The notes below the pieces were generated by a model that worked only from the letters and a program-made list of their open reading frames with translations, was not told the DNA's origin and did no database searches. Positions 10,831-24,200 of a DNA stretch of 64,000 bases are shown here, piece by piece; position 1 is the stretch's first letter, and every line of letters starts with the position of its first letter. The position numbers and the translations under genes were made by a program. The stretch comes from Metellina segmentata (taxonomy: Eukaryota > Arthropoda > Arachnida > Araneae > Tetragnathidae). Location: assembly GCA_947359465.1 (NCBI GenBank), contig OX375877.1, positions 59,350,885 to 59,414,884 of the forward strand. Reading direction: 5' to 3'.

Positions 10831-11559
10831 ATTTTCTGATAGATCAGACACAAGAAGGTCTACTACAATTTCTTATTTATACACAAAAGTATATGTATGA
10901 ATGTATGTGATTGTTGAAGTAGATGTATTGGGGGTGTTTTTTGTATCTTTCTAAGAATTGCTGGGTTTATATTTAGAATTATAGTTTACGTTTTTCTTGT
11001 TTTTTTTAGGTTTGAATTTTTTTTAAAGGTGGTTTGGATATTCTGAATGAGCGTTGAACTCACCAGAGGACGGATGTGTTAACTGCTTTGGGTGTTACTT
11101 TGAGGAGATTTTGGAAAATTTAGCGGCAGGAGATAAATTCAAAAGAGTGGACCAGTTTCAGTCATTACTGTACTTGAATTTTTAACTGCTATTTTTGCGT
11201 ATGAAGTGCAAGCCTTGGGAGTTCTGGACTCCACAAGTTTGCGAGCTTCAGGGAATGATATGTTTGGTAAAGTTTTGACGATCTGAACCTCTTTTTACAT
11301 GCCCGATTCGGGTAATATCTATTGAACACTGGATGATCCAGTCGAATTCTCCCTTCCTTACTTCCTTCGAATGTGCTCGGATGAACACGCCATGGCCATT
11401 TTGTAGAATGTTGAAGGAATCATTGAGTATAAGTTCAATTAAAAAAGGAACGGAGCAATTAAGTTACAATTAAAGTTTATTTACAAGTTAGTTATAAATA
11501 ATACATAAAAATTTCAAGTTAACTGGATTGTTTAAGCTTAAATTATTAGTTTACAGAAG
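10831..11559. other. No gene seen; ORF1-ORF2 junction region
   Basis: Lies between the gag-like ORF1 remnant and the endonuclease of the minus-strand retroelement, so part is probably its intergenic or eroded coding sequence. The stretch 11400-11550 is AT-rich and may be a separate small insertion. Nothing else is supported. Confidence 0.35.
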
Positions 11560-11950
11560 AGCTATTGTGTACGAGCAAAACGCCTACGCAAGGCCTCCCC
11601 CTATTCTGTCCACTCTGCTTCCTTTTTCCAAAACATCCCGTTAGGTTCGTCGCGACACAAGGGGTCCTACACAAGTTGCCAATGTCTCAAGGGTGCTCGG
11701 GACCAGACTGTACAGATCCCCTCTGCAATTCACGCAATGGGGAGATTTAGTACAACTGTCCGTTTTGTGGCCCACTTCCCCACAGCAAGCACATTCTCTT
11801 TATTTGAGATATTTCAAAATCAGAAATACACATTTGCATAGCGATTCGGGCCCCTGGGACCCTCGTTCTCTCTGGCTACGCTACAAATGGACACATGCAC
11901 AAGAGAAAGTCTTTCGAAAATCTCCTCACTAAATCTCAAAAATAAGACGT
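11560..11950 (-). pseudogene. Non-LTR ORF1 (gag-like) with CCHC zinc knuckles
   Basis: The minus strand at about 11790-11730 encodes a C-x2-C-x4-H-x4-C knuckle (C-A-C-C-G-E-V-G-H-K-T-D-S-C), followed by H-C-V-N-C-R-G, the pattern of tandem knuckles in arthropod jockey-type ORF1 nucleic-acid-binding proteins. A stop precedes it and the next knuckle is eroded. It lies upstream, on the same strand, of the endonuclease and RT pieces, giving the order ORF1-EN-RT of a single element. Confidence 0.65.
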
Positions 11951-12000
11951 TTACCGCAACTTAATTAACACGGAGATATGGAAACAATATAAGTACTTAC

Positions 12001-12266
12001 AAATGACTGACGTTGCTCACAGCATTCAGAATGCTGTCCAAGTGGTGATTAATGTCTGTCACCCATTGAATGACTCTGGATGTCGGTGGTATGGTCTGGT
12101 AGACGGGTAAATATGACGCCGAGTCCTGAACAGCATCGTCGAGAAACTTCTGAAGCAGGGCGTCCATTTCCAGGTAGGCGGTGTCCAATATATACTTCTC
12201 ACACAATGACAGCGCAACGCTATTAATGACTGGTCTTCGCATCAGAAACTCGCTGACTTGAAGAAC
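12001..12266 (-). CDS. Dynein heavy chain tail, exon 9 of those seen
   Basis: The acceptor is ATCCTACAG before 12266 and the donor GTAAGT follows 12001. Length 266 nt, entering in phase 0 and leaving with 2 nt. It encodes [12 protein letters not shown] and ends with [14 protein letters not shown], the conserved proline-proline...W block of DHC_N1. A branch-point-like TGACTAA lies about 30 nt upstream of the acceptor, right at the edge of the satellite array. The next exon is not in the window. Confidence 0.88.
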
Positions 12267-15200
12267 CTGTAGGATACCGGTAACACAGCTTAGTCACTCC
12301 AGTTATCTTCTATACCTAATTGAACTCATTTGTTACAAGACAGTCTTCAAAGCTAAAGAAATTGGAGAAAACATTTAGACCAGGATATTTAATTTGTTTT
12401 TATACTAAGCCTCCCTCCAGTTATCTTCTATACCTAATTGAACCCATTTGTTACAAGACAGTCTTCAAAACTAAAGAAATTGGAGAGAACATATTGCCCA
12501 GGATATTTAATTTGTTTTTATACTAAGCCTCGCCCCAGTTATCTTCTATACCTGATTGAACTCATTTGCTACAAGACAGTCTTCAAAGCTAAAGATATTG
12601 GAGAAAACATTTAGAGCAGTATATTTAATTTGTTTTTATACTAAGCCGCACTCCAGTTATCTTCTATACCTAATTAAAATCATTTGTTACAAGAGAGTCT
12701 TCAAAGATAAATAAATTGGAGAGAACATTTAGACCAGGATATTTAAATTGTTTCTATCCTAAGTCTCACTCCAGCTACCTTCTATACCTAATTGAACTCA
12801 TTTGTTACAGTACAGTCTTCAAAGCTAAAGAAATTGGAGAGAACATTTAGACCAGAATATTTAATTTGTCTTTATACTAAGCCTCCCTCCAGTTATCTTC
12901 TATACCTAATTGAACCCATTTGTTACAAGACAGTCTTCAAAGCTAAAGAAATTGGAGAGAACATTTAGACCAGGATATTTAATTAGTCTTTATACTAAGC
13001 CTCCCTCCAGTTATCTTCTATACCTAATTGAACCCATTTGTTACAAGACAGTCTTCAAAACTAAAGAAATTGGAGAGAACATATAGCCCAGGATATTTAA
13101 TTTGTTTTTATACTAAGCCTCGCTCCAGTTATCTTCTATACCTGATTGAACTCATTTGCTACAAGACAGTCTTCAAAGCTAAAGAAATTGGAGAAAACAT
13201 TTAGAGCAGTATATTTAATTTGTTTTTATACTAAGCCGCACTCCAGTTATCTTCTATACCTAATTAAAATCATTTGTTACAAGAGAGTCTTCAAAGATAA
13301 ATAAATTGGAGAGAACATTTAGACCAGGATATTTAAATTGTTTCTATCCTAAGTCTCACTCCAGCTACCTTCTATACCTAATTGAACTCATTTGTTACAG
13401 TACAGTCTTCAAAGCTAAAGAAATTGGAGAGAACATTTAGACCAGAATATTTAATTTGTCTTTATACTAAGCCTCCCTCCAGTTATCTTCTATACCTAAT
13501 TGAACCCATTTGTTACAAGACAGTCTTCAAAGCTAAAGAAATTGGAGAGAACATTTAGACCAGGATATTTAATTAGTCTTTATACTAAGCCTCCCTCCAG
13601 TTATCTTCTATACCTAATTGAACCCATTTGTTACAAGACAGTCTTCAAAACTAAAGAAATTGGAGAGAACATATAGCCCAGGATATTTAATTTGTTTTTA
13701 TACTAAGCCTCGCTCCAGTTATCTTCTATACCTGATTGAACTCATTTGCTACAAGACAGTCTTCAAAGCTAAAGAAATTGGAGAAAACATTTAGAGCAGT
13801 ATATTTAATTTGTTTTTATACTAAGCCGCACTCCAGTTATCTTCTATACCTAATTAAAATCATTTGTTACAAGAGAGTCTTCAAAGATAAATAAATTGGA
13901 GAGAACATTTAGACCAGGATATTTAAATTGTTTCTATCGTAAGTCTCACTCCAGCTACCTTCTATACCTAATTGAACTCATTTGTTACAGTACAGTCTTC
14001 AAAGCTAAAGAAATTGGAGAGAACATTTAGACCAGGATATTTAACTTGTTTTTATCCTAAGCCTCACTCCAGTTACCTTCTATACCTAATTGAACTGATT
14101 TGTTACATGACAGTCTTCAAAGCTAAAGAAATTGGAGAGAACATTTAGACCAGGATATTTAACTTATTTTTATCCAATGCCCAGCCTATCGGTCATCAGT
14201 CGATGAGCAGCTATTTAGAAGTCCGAGGTGATAAAGTGTGTTACATTAAAAAACACTATCCATACTGTGCTGTCAAGGACTTTTGGGCCAATCTTTGAGG
14301 TGGTCTCCAGTCAATTCGTTCAGTTTGAAAAGAGGACCGATAGCTGATCTCGCTACACCAAAACGAGGAATGTATAGGAAGTCATGTCCGGTGAGAAATC
14401 GGAAGCAATCTACTCCAACAGGTTTGGGCAAGGAATCTGGGGTGGAACTGTCGTTCACGCTAAGAAGGCGATTTGTCGCCAAATATGGTAACCTTCACCT
14501 TTTGCGGTATTTCTTCACATCTGCCGTTTTGGTTATGGCAACCCTATCTGTGTGGATTTTGCTGTTACGGAATTCGGCCGCCATCTTGATTTGGCGACCA
14601 AAAATTAGTTGGCGACAAACGTCTTACCGTGAACGACAACTCCGCCGAATCTGGGCTGTAAACTTTATTTTTCTCATTAAAATATCCCATTCCTTTTCAT
14701 TAAACATCTCTTTGTAGATTAAGAATCTAATTTAAAAAAATATAAAGCTAGTGACATGATACAGAAATAAACTTTTTTGTTTATCTTCGAATGGCACAAT
14801 GGATACAAACATTGGAACTGCTTAATATTGCGAATACTACAAGGACGACCTCGCCAGTCTAATGATATTTTCAGCAGTCTGTTTACCAAACGCAATGAGG
14901 TATCTGAAAGACAGAAATCATCGCCGGAAATAACATATGATCAAAGATAGGTTTGGGGTAAAATAAATGGGAATCGCCTTCGAACAAGTAAATGGAACGA
15001 AGTTTAAGAAAACATTCAGAACCTAATTGTGTTAATGTGACTGAGATAAATGCTTTTTACCATACATTAATATTGAAAATAAAAATTAACATCATCAAAA
15101 TTAAATTAAATGCAGTAATATATTACGGCAATTTTATTTCATTTGGAGCTATAAAATCCATTTATTCAAACATTAATGCTAAATTTATTTCAAATAGAAT

Positions 15201-18200
15201 AAAATTTGAAGTGTGAGTTACGCACTTTACCATCGATAGATCTAAAGCTACGGTTTCCTAAGAAAGCGGAGCCTTTATCCAGCAGCCACAATGTAGCTGT
15301 GGATGACGTCACTAAAACGTTGTTTATACAAACAGATGACGTTGGTTTCCAGAGAGCGTTGTTTGTGAGAGTAACGAAAATTAGTGGAGCCGCTATTTGC
15401 ATGTCGATTGTCAGAGCGGTCTCAAATAGTTGAGGAACGTTTTTTCTCTTGTAGCGGCAACATTAGGTTTACGATTCCTGTCATGTTTAAATTGAATGCT
15501 GAAGCCATCCGCGCACGTTTCAGCAGTGGATTATCGTTCATCGGGATTTACTTTTACACTCGCAGTTGTGGTACAGCTACACTCTACGTTTATGAGTGAT
15601 GGCAACGACTTGGCGATTTTTTTGGCGCACTTCTAGTAGCGAGTTACGATAAATTAAGGCAACCTATCTTTCGTTACGGTTGTTGTGGTTTTCATGGTAA
15701 CCTCGGCAAACGGAAAATTTCAATTTTCATTTTGAATATTCCAGAAAGTTCTTCCAAAATCCGTTAAAATCGTTTGATTTCATTGATTCGTTTGAAATTT
15801 TTTCTCTCCTCCCATTGGTTATTTTGTTTTTGAAATATCCTTTGATTGCATTAGTCCTTTTAAATCGTTTTCTGTGATACCATTAGTCCATTTATTTGTA
15901 TTTTGACAGTTGTGGAATTTTTATTTTAGTATAATAGTTTTCAAAAAAGGATTAAGAGTTTTGTTTTTTTGACCATTTGCGTTTTCGTTATTTTTTTACG
16001 AAAGAATTCTGACGTTATCAGGTTGTATTATTTCTTGCTTTTTTTTCTTTTGTAAATCTTTTTCTTTTTTAACATGCCCACTGTATTTAGTGTAATTGAT
16101 AAGTTTCAAGGTATTCTTACCCAACATTGGTAGCTTAGTTTCTCTGCTGGTTCACAAATGTATGATCTGAAAGTTCCGAAAATTGTATGACCAACTTTTA
16201 ATTGCATCAATTTTATTTATTAACCAATTTGAAAAATAATTATATCATAAGAAAGAGTGCAATGTAATGTATTCAGTGATGTTCTCAAATTTAAAAAATA
16301 ATGGTTTTTGCTGTAGATATAACTATTTTAACAAGAAGTAGCGAAAATATCCAAAGATTCCGAATTTTGTATTACCAACTTTTGATCGCATCCAATTTAA
16401 TTATTAACCGATTTCAAAAATAATAGTACCGTAACAAAGAGTACATTCTGAGGTATACTGCGATATTTTAAAAATTAAAAACTAATAGTAATAAGATATA
16501 GGTACGGCAGTTTTAAAAAAAAAGTACCAAAAATGTCCCGATTTTTCCCGAATTTCAAAAAAATATTACCAAGAACCAAATTGAAATTTTAAAAAAAACT
16601 CGACAAGCTGCAAAAATTTACGTTGAGAGGTACTCTTAAAAAAACTCACGGCTCAAGACTGAAAATTTGTATGTGTTTTGCTCACTCGTGGAAGAAATTT
16701 CTCGTCTTCAATTTTGACACTTAATAAACCCTAAACTAATAGCTGCATCAGAAAAAAATCTTAATAATTGTCCAGGGAATACGATGAAGAACAAACCATG
16801 TTAATTTTGTTATTTTCCGATCAGTACTTTCTTGGAAAACCGTCTAAGAATCGAGCTAAACAACACAGTTTTCAATCCTGCGGCGTCGGCGGTGGCGGTG
16901 GCGGCGGCGGTAACATTTTTTTAATATAGAGAGATATTATGAAACCAACGCATGTTTGTTTTGCGTGCTACTCGGGAAGTACTGATATCAAAGGAAATTA
17001 GTATTACACTATTCGAGCAGCATTCATCAACTAAAATAATTCAGTTGCTTTTGCGATCAGGTACAAAAGCACTTTTGAAAGACTATTGTAGGTCCAAAAA
17101 TGACAACATGACCAAATTACCAAATAAAAGGAACCTCCAAACATTTAACACAGGATAAGAGGTAAAATTGTGTTTAATCCAGGGTTGTACATTTTCAATT
17201 TCTTCTCTGGCTTTCCCTTTAAGGATATCTAATGTAACACAGGTCTGCGATGAAAATATTTCCTGAAAACTAAGCATTGTTTCTGATGTATTTTTGGACC
17301 CTGATTTCAGAAAAAATAACCAAAAAATTCTATCACGTACAAGTTTTTCATAGTATGAAATTTTCGGTTTTCAGTCTTTGTGTTTTTTATGAACTAGGGG
17401 ATTCCGCCCCCTGCTTGCTTACGCTCGCCAACCCCCGGGGATTGCAACGCTCCAAAAATTGTATGACCAACAACCAATTTAATTATTAACCGATTTCAAA
17501 AATAATAGTACCGTAAGAAAGAGTACATTCTGAGGTATACTGCGATATTTCAAAAATTAAAAACTAATAGTTATAAAATATAGATACGGCAGTTTTAAAA
17601 AAAATAACAAAAATGTCCCGATTTTTCCCGAATTTCAAAAAAATATTATCAAGAATCAAATTGAAATTCCAAAAAAAAACTCGACGAACTGCAAAAATTT
17701 ACGTTGAGAGGTACTCTTAAAAAAAACTCACGTCTGAAGACTGAAAATTTTTATGTGTTTTGCTCATTCGCGGAAGAAATTTCGCTTCTTCAATTTTGAC
17801 ACTTAATAAACCCTAAACTAATAGCCGCATCGGAAAAATATCTTAATAATTGTCCAGGGAATACGATGAAGAACAAAGCATGTTAATTTTGTTTTTTTCC
17901 GATCAGTACTTTCTCGGGAAACCGTCTAAGAATCCAGCTAAACGGCGGTAACTTTTTTTAATATAGAGAGATATACAATTAACATGTAATTTATTTTTGT
18001 TCGCCAGCTAAAATTCATTAATGTACATATATATAACTTTTTTTTGTTATTTTATTATAAACAATTAATAAAATAAAATTAATGTTCTTTACACAAAAAT
18101 AAAGATAGGAAAGAAATTAATAAAATAGTGTATACAATGAGATGAAGTTCATTCATTCTGTCACTTCCTCTCAAGACAGACATGTGGCACCAACTCTAAA

Positions 18201-21200
18201 CACAGACGTTACTGATACCAGGGAGACTGTAGTCGGTACATCCCCACTATTCCGTTTTGTACTGTCATTATGAATTAAGAGTTTTACAAATGACGACGGT
18301 TTAAATTTTTGCTGATTTTTATGTTCATTTATTTTCTAAAATACGTGTTTTTATAAGAATTTTCTTTTCCGATAAAAAAAAAAATTTCAATTGAACCATC
18401 GTACCATTTAATCAGTGATTGACATTTATTTTTGTGACTGTGGACAGTTTTGTAAAATGACTACAAGGGGTTGTTCTAATGACCCTAACAAATTTTGCTA
18501 CATCTGCTGCGAGCTTACAATCAAGAAACATCAAAGAAAGTATACTATGCTTACTTTGGTGTCAATCTGATAGACCAGTATAAATCTTGGGCCCCACACA
18601 TCGTCTGTTGTATTTGCGTGGAAGAATTGAAACAGTGGTTGAATGGAAAACAAATATCTCTTCGCTTCGGAATCCCGATGATCTGGAGGGAGCCAACTAA
18701 CCACAGTGATGACTGTTACTTTTGTTCCTCAAATGGGCATGGGTTCAACGCCAAAAATAAGAAAGGAATTGTTTACCCAAACATTCCATCACCTGTTCGT
18801 CCCGTATTGAAGTAAGAAAAAGTGGCCAGTAAGAGAGAAGTTGAAAATTGGCAGTATAAATGTTATTGAGGAAGCTTTGGTTGACACAGAAAAGATTCTT
18901 CTGCCTCCACTTCATATAAGACTTGGTTTTATAAAACAATTCCTGAAAGCTCTAGACAAAGAAGGTCGATGTTTCAAGCACTTGCTTCGTGCATTTCCTC
19001 GATTATCTGCAGCCAAAGTGAAGGAAGGTGGGTTTGTGGGACCAGATATTCGAAAACTTATGAAGGACGAAAAATTTGAAGCATATATAACAAAGGTTGA
19101 AAAGGAAGCTTGGAGCTCCTTTAAAGAAGTTGTTGATAAATTTCTGGGAAATTATAAGAATCCAAACTTCAAACAAATTGTAGAAAGTATGCTTGAAAAT
19201 TTTAAAAAATTAGGATGTTCTGTCAGCTTAAAAGTTTATTTCCTGATGTGGGGGGGGGGTCATCTGGACTATTTTCCTGAAAATCTTGTTGCCGTCAGTG
19301 AAGAACACGGTGAAAGATTTCACCAAGACATTAAGAAGATGGAATGCAGATACCAAGGTAGATGGAACAAAAACATGATAGCAGATTACTGCTGGTCGCT
19401 ACCTAAGGAACAGCCGCAAGTTACACACAGATCTGCTTCCACACGGAGTATTCAACACTAAAGAAAAAGGTATTACAAAGCCTTAGAAACTTGACTTTAT
19501 GCGGCCATTGCTGAATATCCAGAATCTAATATATTGTACTCTCTCTCTCTACTAATCTCTTGTACTAATGACAGTAAACGACTCAGTAATGTGGATTCTA
19601 AATATATATGTGAGTATTAAAGTAATTTTTCACACAAAACTTCTTTCTTGTTACTTTGTTTTACTTCCTAGAAATGTATTTATACGGTATATAAAGTGTT
19701 ATTTTTCTAAATTTTCAAACGAAATTTTCAAAAAAATGCTACGTGATGGATACAAACGAATGACATAGTTCAAATTAGCATACCAAAACTCATAAAAGTC
19801 AATTGCTACTTTGCAAAAATATTTGTTCACTGAAAAATTGCAGACCTGTGTAATTCACCCGAGTCTCTTCTTAGTTTTAATTGCCTGTTCAACTTCTTCT
19901 CTAAGACCTTAGGGCACATTCATTCCGATTGTTTATGTATCTTCGGTTAGTTCGTCATTTCCCTTATATAATCTCTATATCTCTCTATATTAAAAAAAAG
20001 TTACCGCCGCCACCGCAGGATTGAAAACTGTGTTGTTTAGCTCGATTTTTAGACGGTTTCCCGAGAAAGTACTGATCGGGAAAAAAAACGAAATTAACAT
20101 GGTTTGTTCTTCATCGTATTCCCTGGACAATTATTAAGATTTTTTCCGATGCGGCTATTAGTTTAGGGTTTATTAAGTGTCAAAATTGAAAAAGCAAAAT
20201 TTCTTCCGCGAGTGAGCAAAACACATACAAATTTTCAGTCTTCAGCCGTGAGTTTTTTTTAAAGAGTACCTCTCAACGTAAATTTTTGCAACTCGTTGGG
20301 TTTTTTCAATTTGGTTCTTGATAATATGTTTTTGAAATTCGGGAAAAATCGGGACATTTTTGTTACTTTTTTAAAACTGCCGTAACTATATCTTATTACT
20401 ATTAGTTTTTAATTTTTAAAATATCGCAGAATAATACTTCAATGTACTCTTACTTACTCTTAAAATACTTCAGAATGTACTCTTTCTTACGGTACTATTA
20501 TTTTTGAAATCGGTTAATAATTAAATTGGATGCGATCAAAAGTTGGCGAGCGTAAGTGAGCATGTGGCGGAGCCCCCTATTGTACTACAAAAATGTTTTA
20601 ATAAAAGTTAGAATTTTGTTTGTTAGACGCCTTATCTACAATAGCATTCATTTTTGAACTTAGGCATCAGAAAAAAAATTAAAGCATCGCAATTTTTCTT
20701 TCTGTTGTGTACATATTTATATGCGTTTTTGTACTTTCACAGCCAGTTATTTTCTTGTATATCTATTGAACAACTGTAATAGGCTTCAAGAGTCTCATTA
20801 TAGAATTGCCTCGAATGTAAAGCATAAAAATTTGTTGTATGCTTTGTATGTAAATTTTATGTATGTAATTTGTTGTGTGTAAATTTGTGCCTTTTCTATG
20901 AACCCAAATCCTGAGCTTGTACATTAAGAGAAGTAATTTTTTATAGAAATGGATATTTCTTGGATTATTTTCCCTAGTTTTAATAACTTTTTAAAAAGTG
21001 CAATTGAAATGGGGGGTAATATATTCACTATTTATAACATTTTAATTGACTGACAGAAAATATTTCTTGCTTTTTTTTTATTATTATTATTATTTCTACC
21101 AAATATATATAGCTTCAAATGCAATATAAGGATTGAAAGAACATCAGTAAGTACCTCTTCATGAATCGGAAGTACTGTACTGCTTCATGAATATATATAT

Positions 21201-24200
21201 ATTTTTCTCTCCAACGTAGAGCACGATGGAATTGACAATGATTTTTTAATTATACTGTGTGAAGTTACTTTTTCCAGTGGTAAATTATTAGCGCCATTTT
21301 AAAATGTAATTTACTTATTGTTATAATGGTTTTTAACACGACAACCTTTCGGTTCCGCGAAACAAACGTTAGTAAAGCCTAATAAACATAGGACTGTCAC
21401 ATAAAATTTACAGTAATTGAAGGATTGTCAACAAAAACCGCACTTGTCCAAAATTTCAATTTTTCAGGAAGATGGAAAAACTTCCTGGACAAGTATTGTT
21501 TTTATAGAACCAGACAAACTTTCTCGCCTCATAACAAGGACATATTAATTTTCAGAGTATTATGAGAACCGCAAGATTGCACTGTAAGTTCATTTTCACG
21601 ATTTTGGGACAAGGGTTGTTTAGAACCCTTCAATTGTATACCCCGATACACACTGCTTTTTTAGCAGGTAATCTCGTTTTCAAAGTTTTCTGAATTTGTG
21701 ATCGGGAATGCTTTTACCTACTGGTGGTGACGTCATAAACTAGCCAGACGGCTTTCTTCTCTAGGAGGTAGTGGTGAGATACTCTTTTAATATTTCTCAA
21801 CATAATTTTACAAAAATAAAAATATCTCTGGCTTTACCGCTATGTGCCTACATTAATATTGTAATACATTTATTTTAACGTGGTTGGACTCAAGAACACG
21901 GTACCATCCCAAATGACAGTTATTATCATCAACAATTTTCAATAGCTACCATCGCCAATCGGCAAGAAATTTTGAATGTGGCAACCCGTCCTAGGTTAGC
22001 AGCATTCACTTCTACTTGCGCGTAAGTGGAAGGCATCTAAAAGGACGTCCTATCCAATTAGCCGTTTGCCGAAGAAAATTCAAATCACCAATTTGGCGAG
22101 GTGCCCTTACCATGTTCTTGAGTTTTGCTTTTATTGTATATATATGCGACACAAATAAGTTATTCATCACTTACCTTGGACATAGATTCGACGCTAGAGC
22201 AACTCATTATACAACCTTTGATTACAGATCCTAATCGTCCATCTAGTTCTCTGATTTTTCTTCTAAATTGTTCCATATCTTTGTCAAATTCCTATAAATA
22301 TTAGCAAAAATGTAGCCAAAGATTTTAAAAATTTGTACGCATTACTGGTTTTTTTTAGGGTTACCGAATTACTTTGCTTTTCTATATTTGCGGAATAACA
22401 AGCAACTTCCAATGTGGATTCCATACCTATCTTTAATTCTAATAAATTGTGGAGAACTCAGCCAAATCTACAAAAAAACTTGCATCATAGTATTTTACAA
22501 AAGGCTTTTTAAAACCCAAAGGCCAAAATTAAAAGTGTGTTAGTGTGCTCAAAAATAAACATTTTTAGACAAAGGTTATACTGTCACAGAATAAAAACAA
22601 ATCACTTCTGCCGCCCAAGCGGTATAGTGGATAAAGCACTCTGCTCCCACGCTTTGGGTTCGTGGTTCGATTCCCGACTAGGGCTACTCCTAGGGCTGGT
22701 TGTATGTGATGTCCTAGGAAGAAGTCAGACTCTCGCCCAAGTGGTTCCTCACCAAAAAGTGGATAGCTGCACCCCCTATGTCTTTACCAGTGATTAATAA
22801 TTTGTGTGTTTGTAAGATAAAACCTGTATTCTTCTTCTGTGTCTGTCCTACTTCAGATCACTGGGCCTGATCTCGTGATTCACAGTTCAGGAGACACACG
22901 TCAAGAAAAACAAATCACTTCCTTTAATTTTAGCACTATTTATACTAGAGCAAATTCAAAGGTATTATTCAATAGAGAATAATTCTCTACAACAGGGCTC
23001 GAAATACCCGGGTGCACAGGTACACTGTGCACATGAAAATAAAATTGTGCACCTAATTTTTTCCCGCTAGGTGCATTCAATGTACCAAACGTTAAAAAAA
23101 GGAGGGAAACGTGTTTTATGTTATTTTGATGTTGGAACAAAATATTAGTATCAACCTCTCTCGCTCTAAAGGAACGTAATTAAAATTCCTAAGTACACAC
23201 CATGCGAAACAAAATCGTTGGTCCGTAACGAGTTAATACAGGAGGAAGGTTTACTTGTGCCACTGTCACCAGAACTTTCCGATAATCGAAACATTTTTCA
23301 GCCATGCGCCGGAGAAAGGAGAATTTAGGTATTTAAATTTTTTTATTTCCTTTCTACTACTGACCTTTATAAACATACCCAACTAATAAAGTAGTTTACA
23401 TTACATTAAATCTCGTATATTACGTTTTTTTTTTAATATGCACCTATAATATACCTGTGCACCTAATTTAAAAAGTCTATTTCGAGGCCTGGGCTCTACA
23501 AACTCAAATCCAAAACATTCGCATAAGAGGTCGTCTTCATATCCTATTTTGCACAAACAGCAAAATTTCTAACGGAAGCACCGTGTTTTGATGTCATAAT
23601 CAGATTCTGCATACTCTAAATATACATTTCATGACTTAACTATCAATATATTCCGAGTTATTCAATGATGAAGTTAGTTTCAATTTCAGGGAACATCTCC
23701 ACATAAAAAGACGCAATTCGTAGATCGAGATTAATTGTAGTTTTATCGCATCCCGAATTTCAAATTTGAACACTATTTCAAACGTATTTTTCACCAATCC
23801 GAGAATTATTTTTACTATGCAAGTGCAAACAATTTGAGAAATACATTATTATATTTACTATGCAAGTACACACGATCCGAGAACTACTATCCTAGATTTG
23901 TCAGACGTTTTGTAAACTTTTGGTTATTCCCTAAAATAGCAATGGTTGGGAAAATTTCTTGTAGTTCAAAAACTAATCATCGGAAAGAGCTAAAATTTTG
24001 CATGACCATACTAGAAAACCTAAATCGATTCAGATAAAGATATAATAAGATTCAATTTCATACTTTTTCAAACATTAATATATTAATTATTATCTGGTCC
24101 TGGTGGTGCTTTGAGCTTTGGTGGTGAAAGGCGGGACCCTACAGCTTTGTCTAGGTTCAAAACTGTACACCTTAGGACTCTAAGGTTCTCCCGGGAAAAC

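Noticed and set aside
16870..16915. CpG island or promoter at the GGC/GGT run
   Set aside because: The run is the GC-rich subterminal block found near the 5' end of every Helitron copy here.
22624..22690. A functional tRNA gene
   Set aside because: Boxes A and B are present but the acceptor arms do not pair, and the whole sits inside a 297-bp unit with a target duplication, so it is a SINE.
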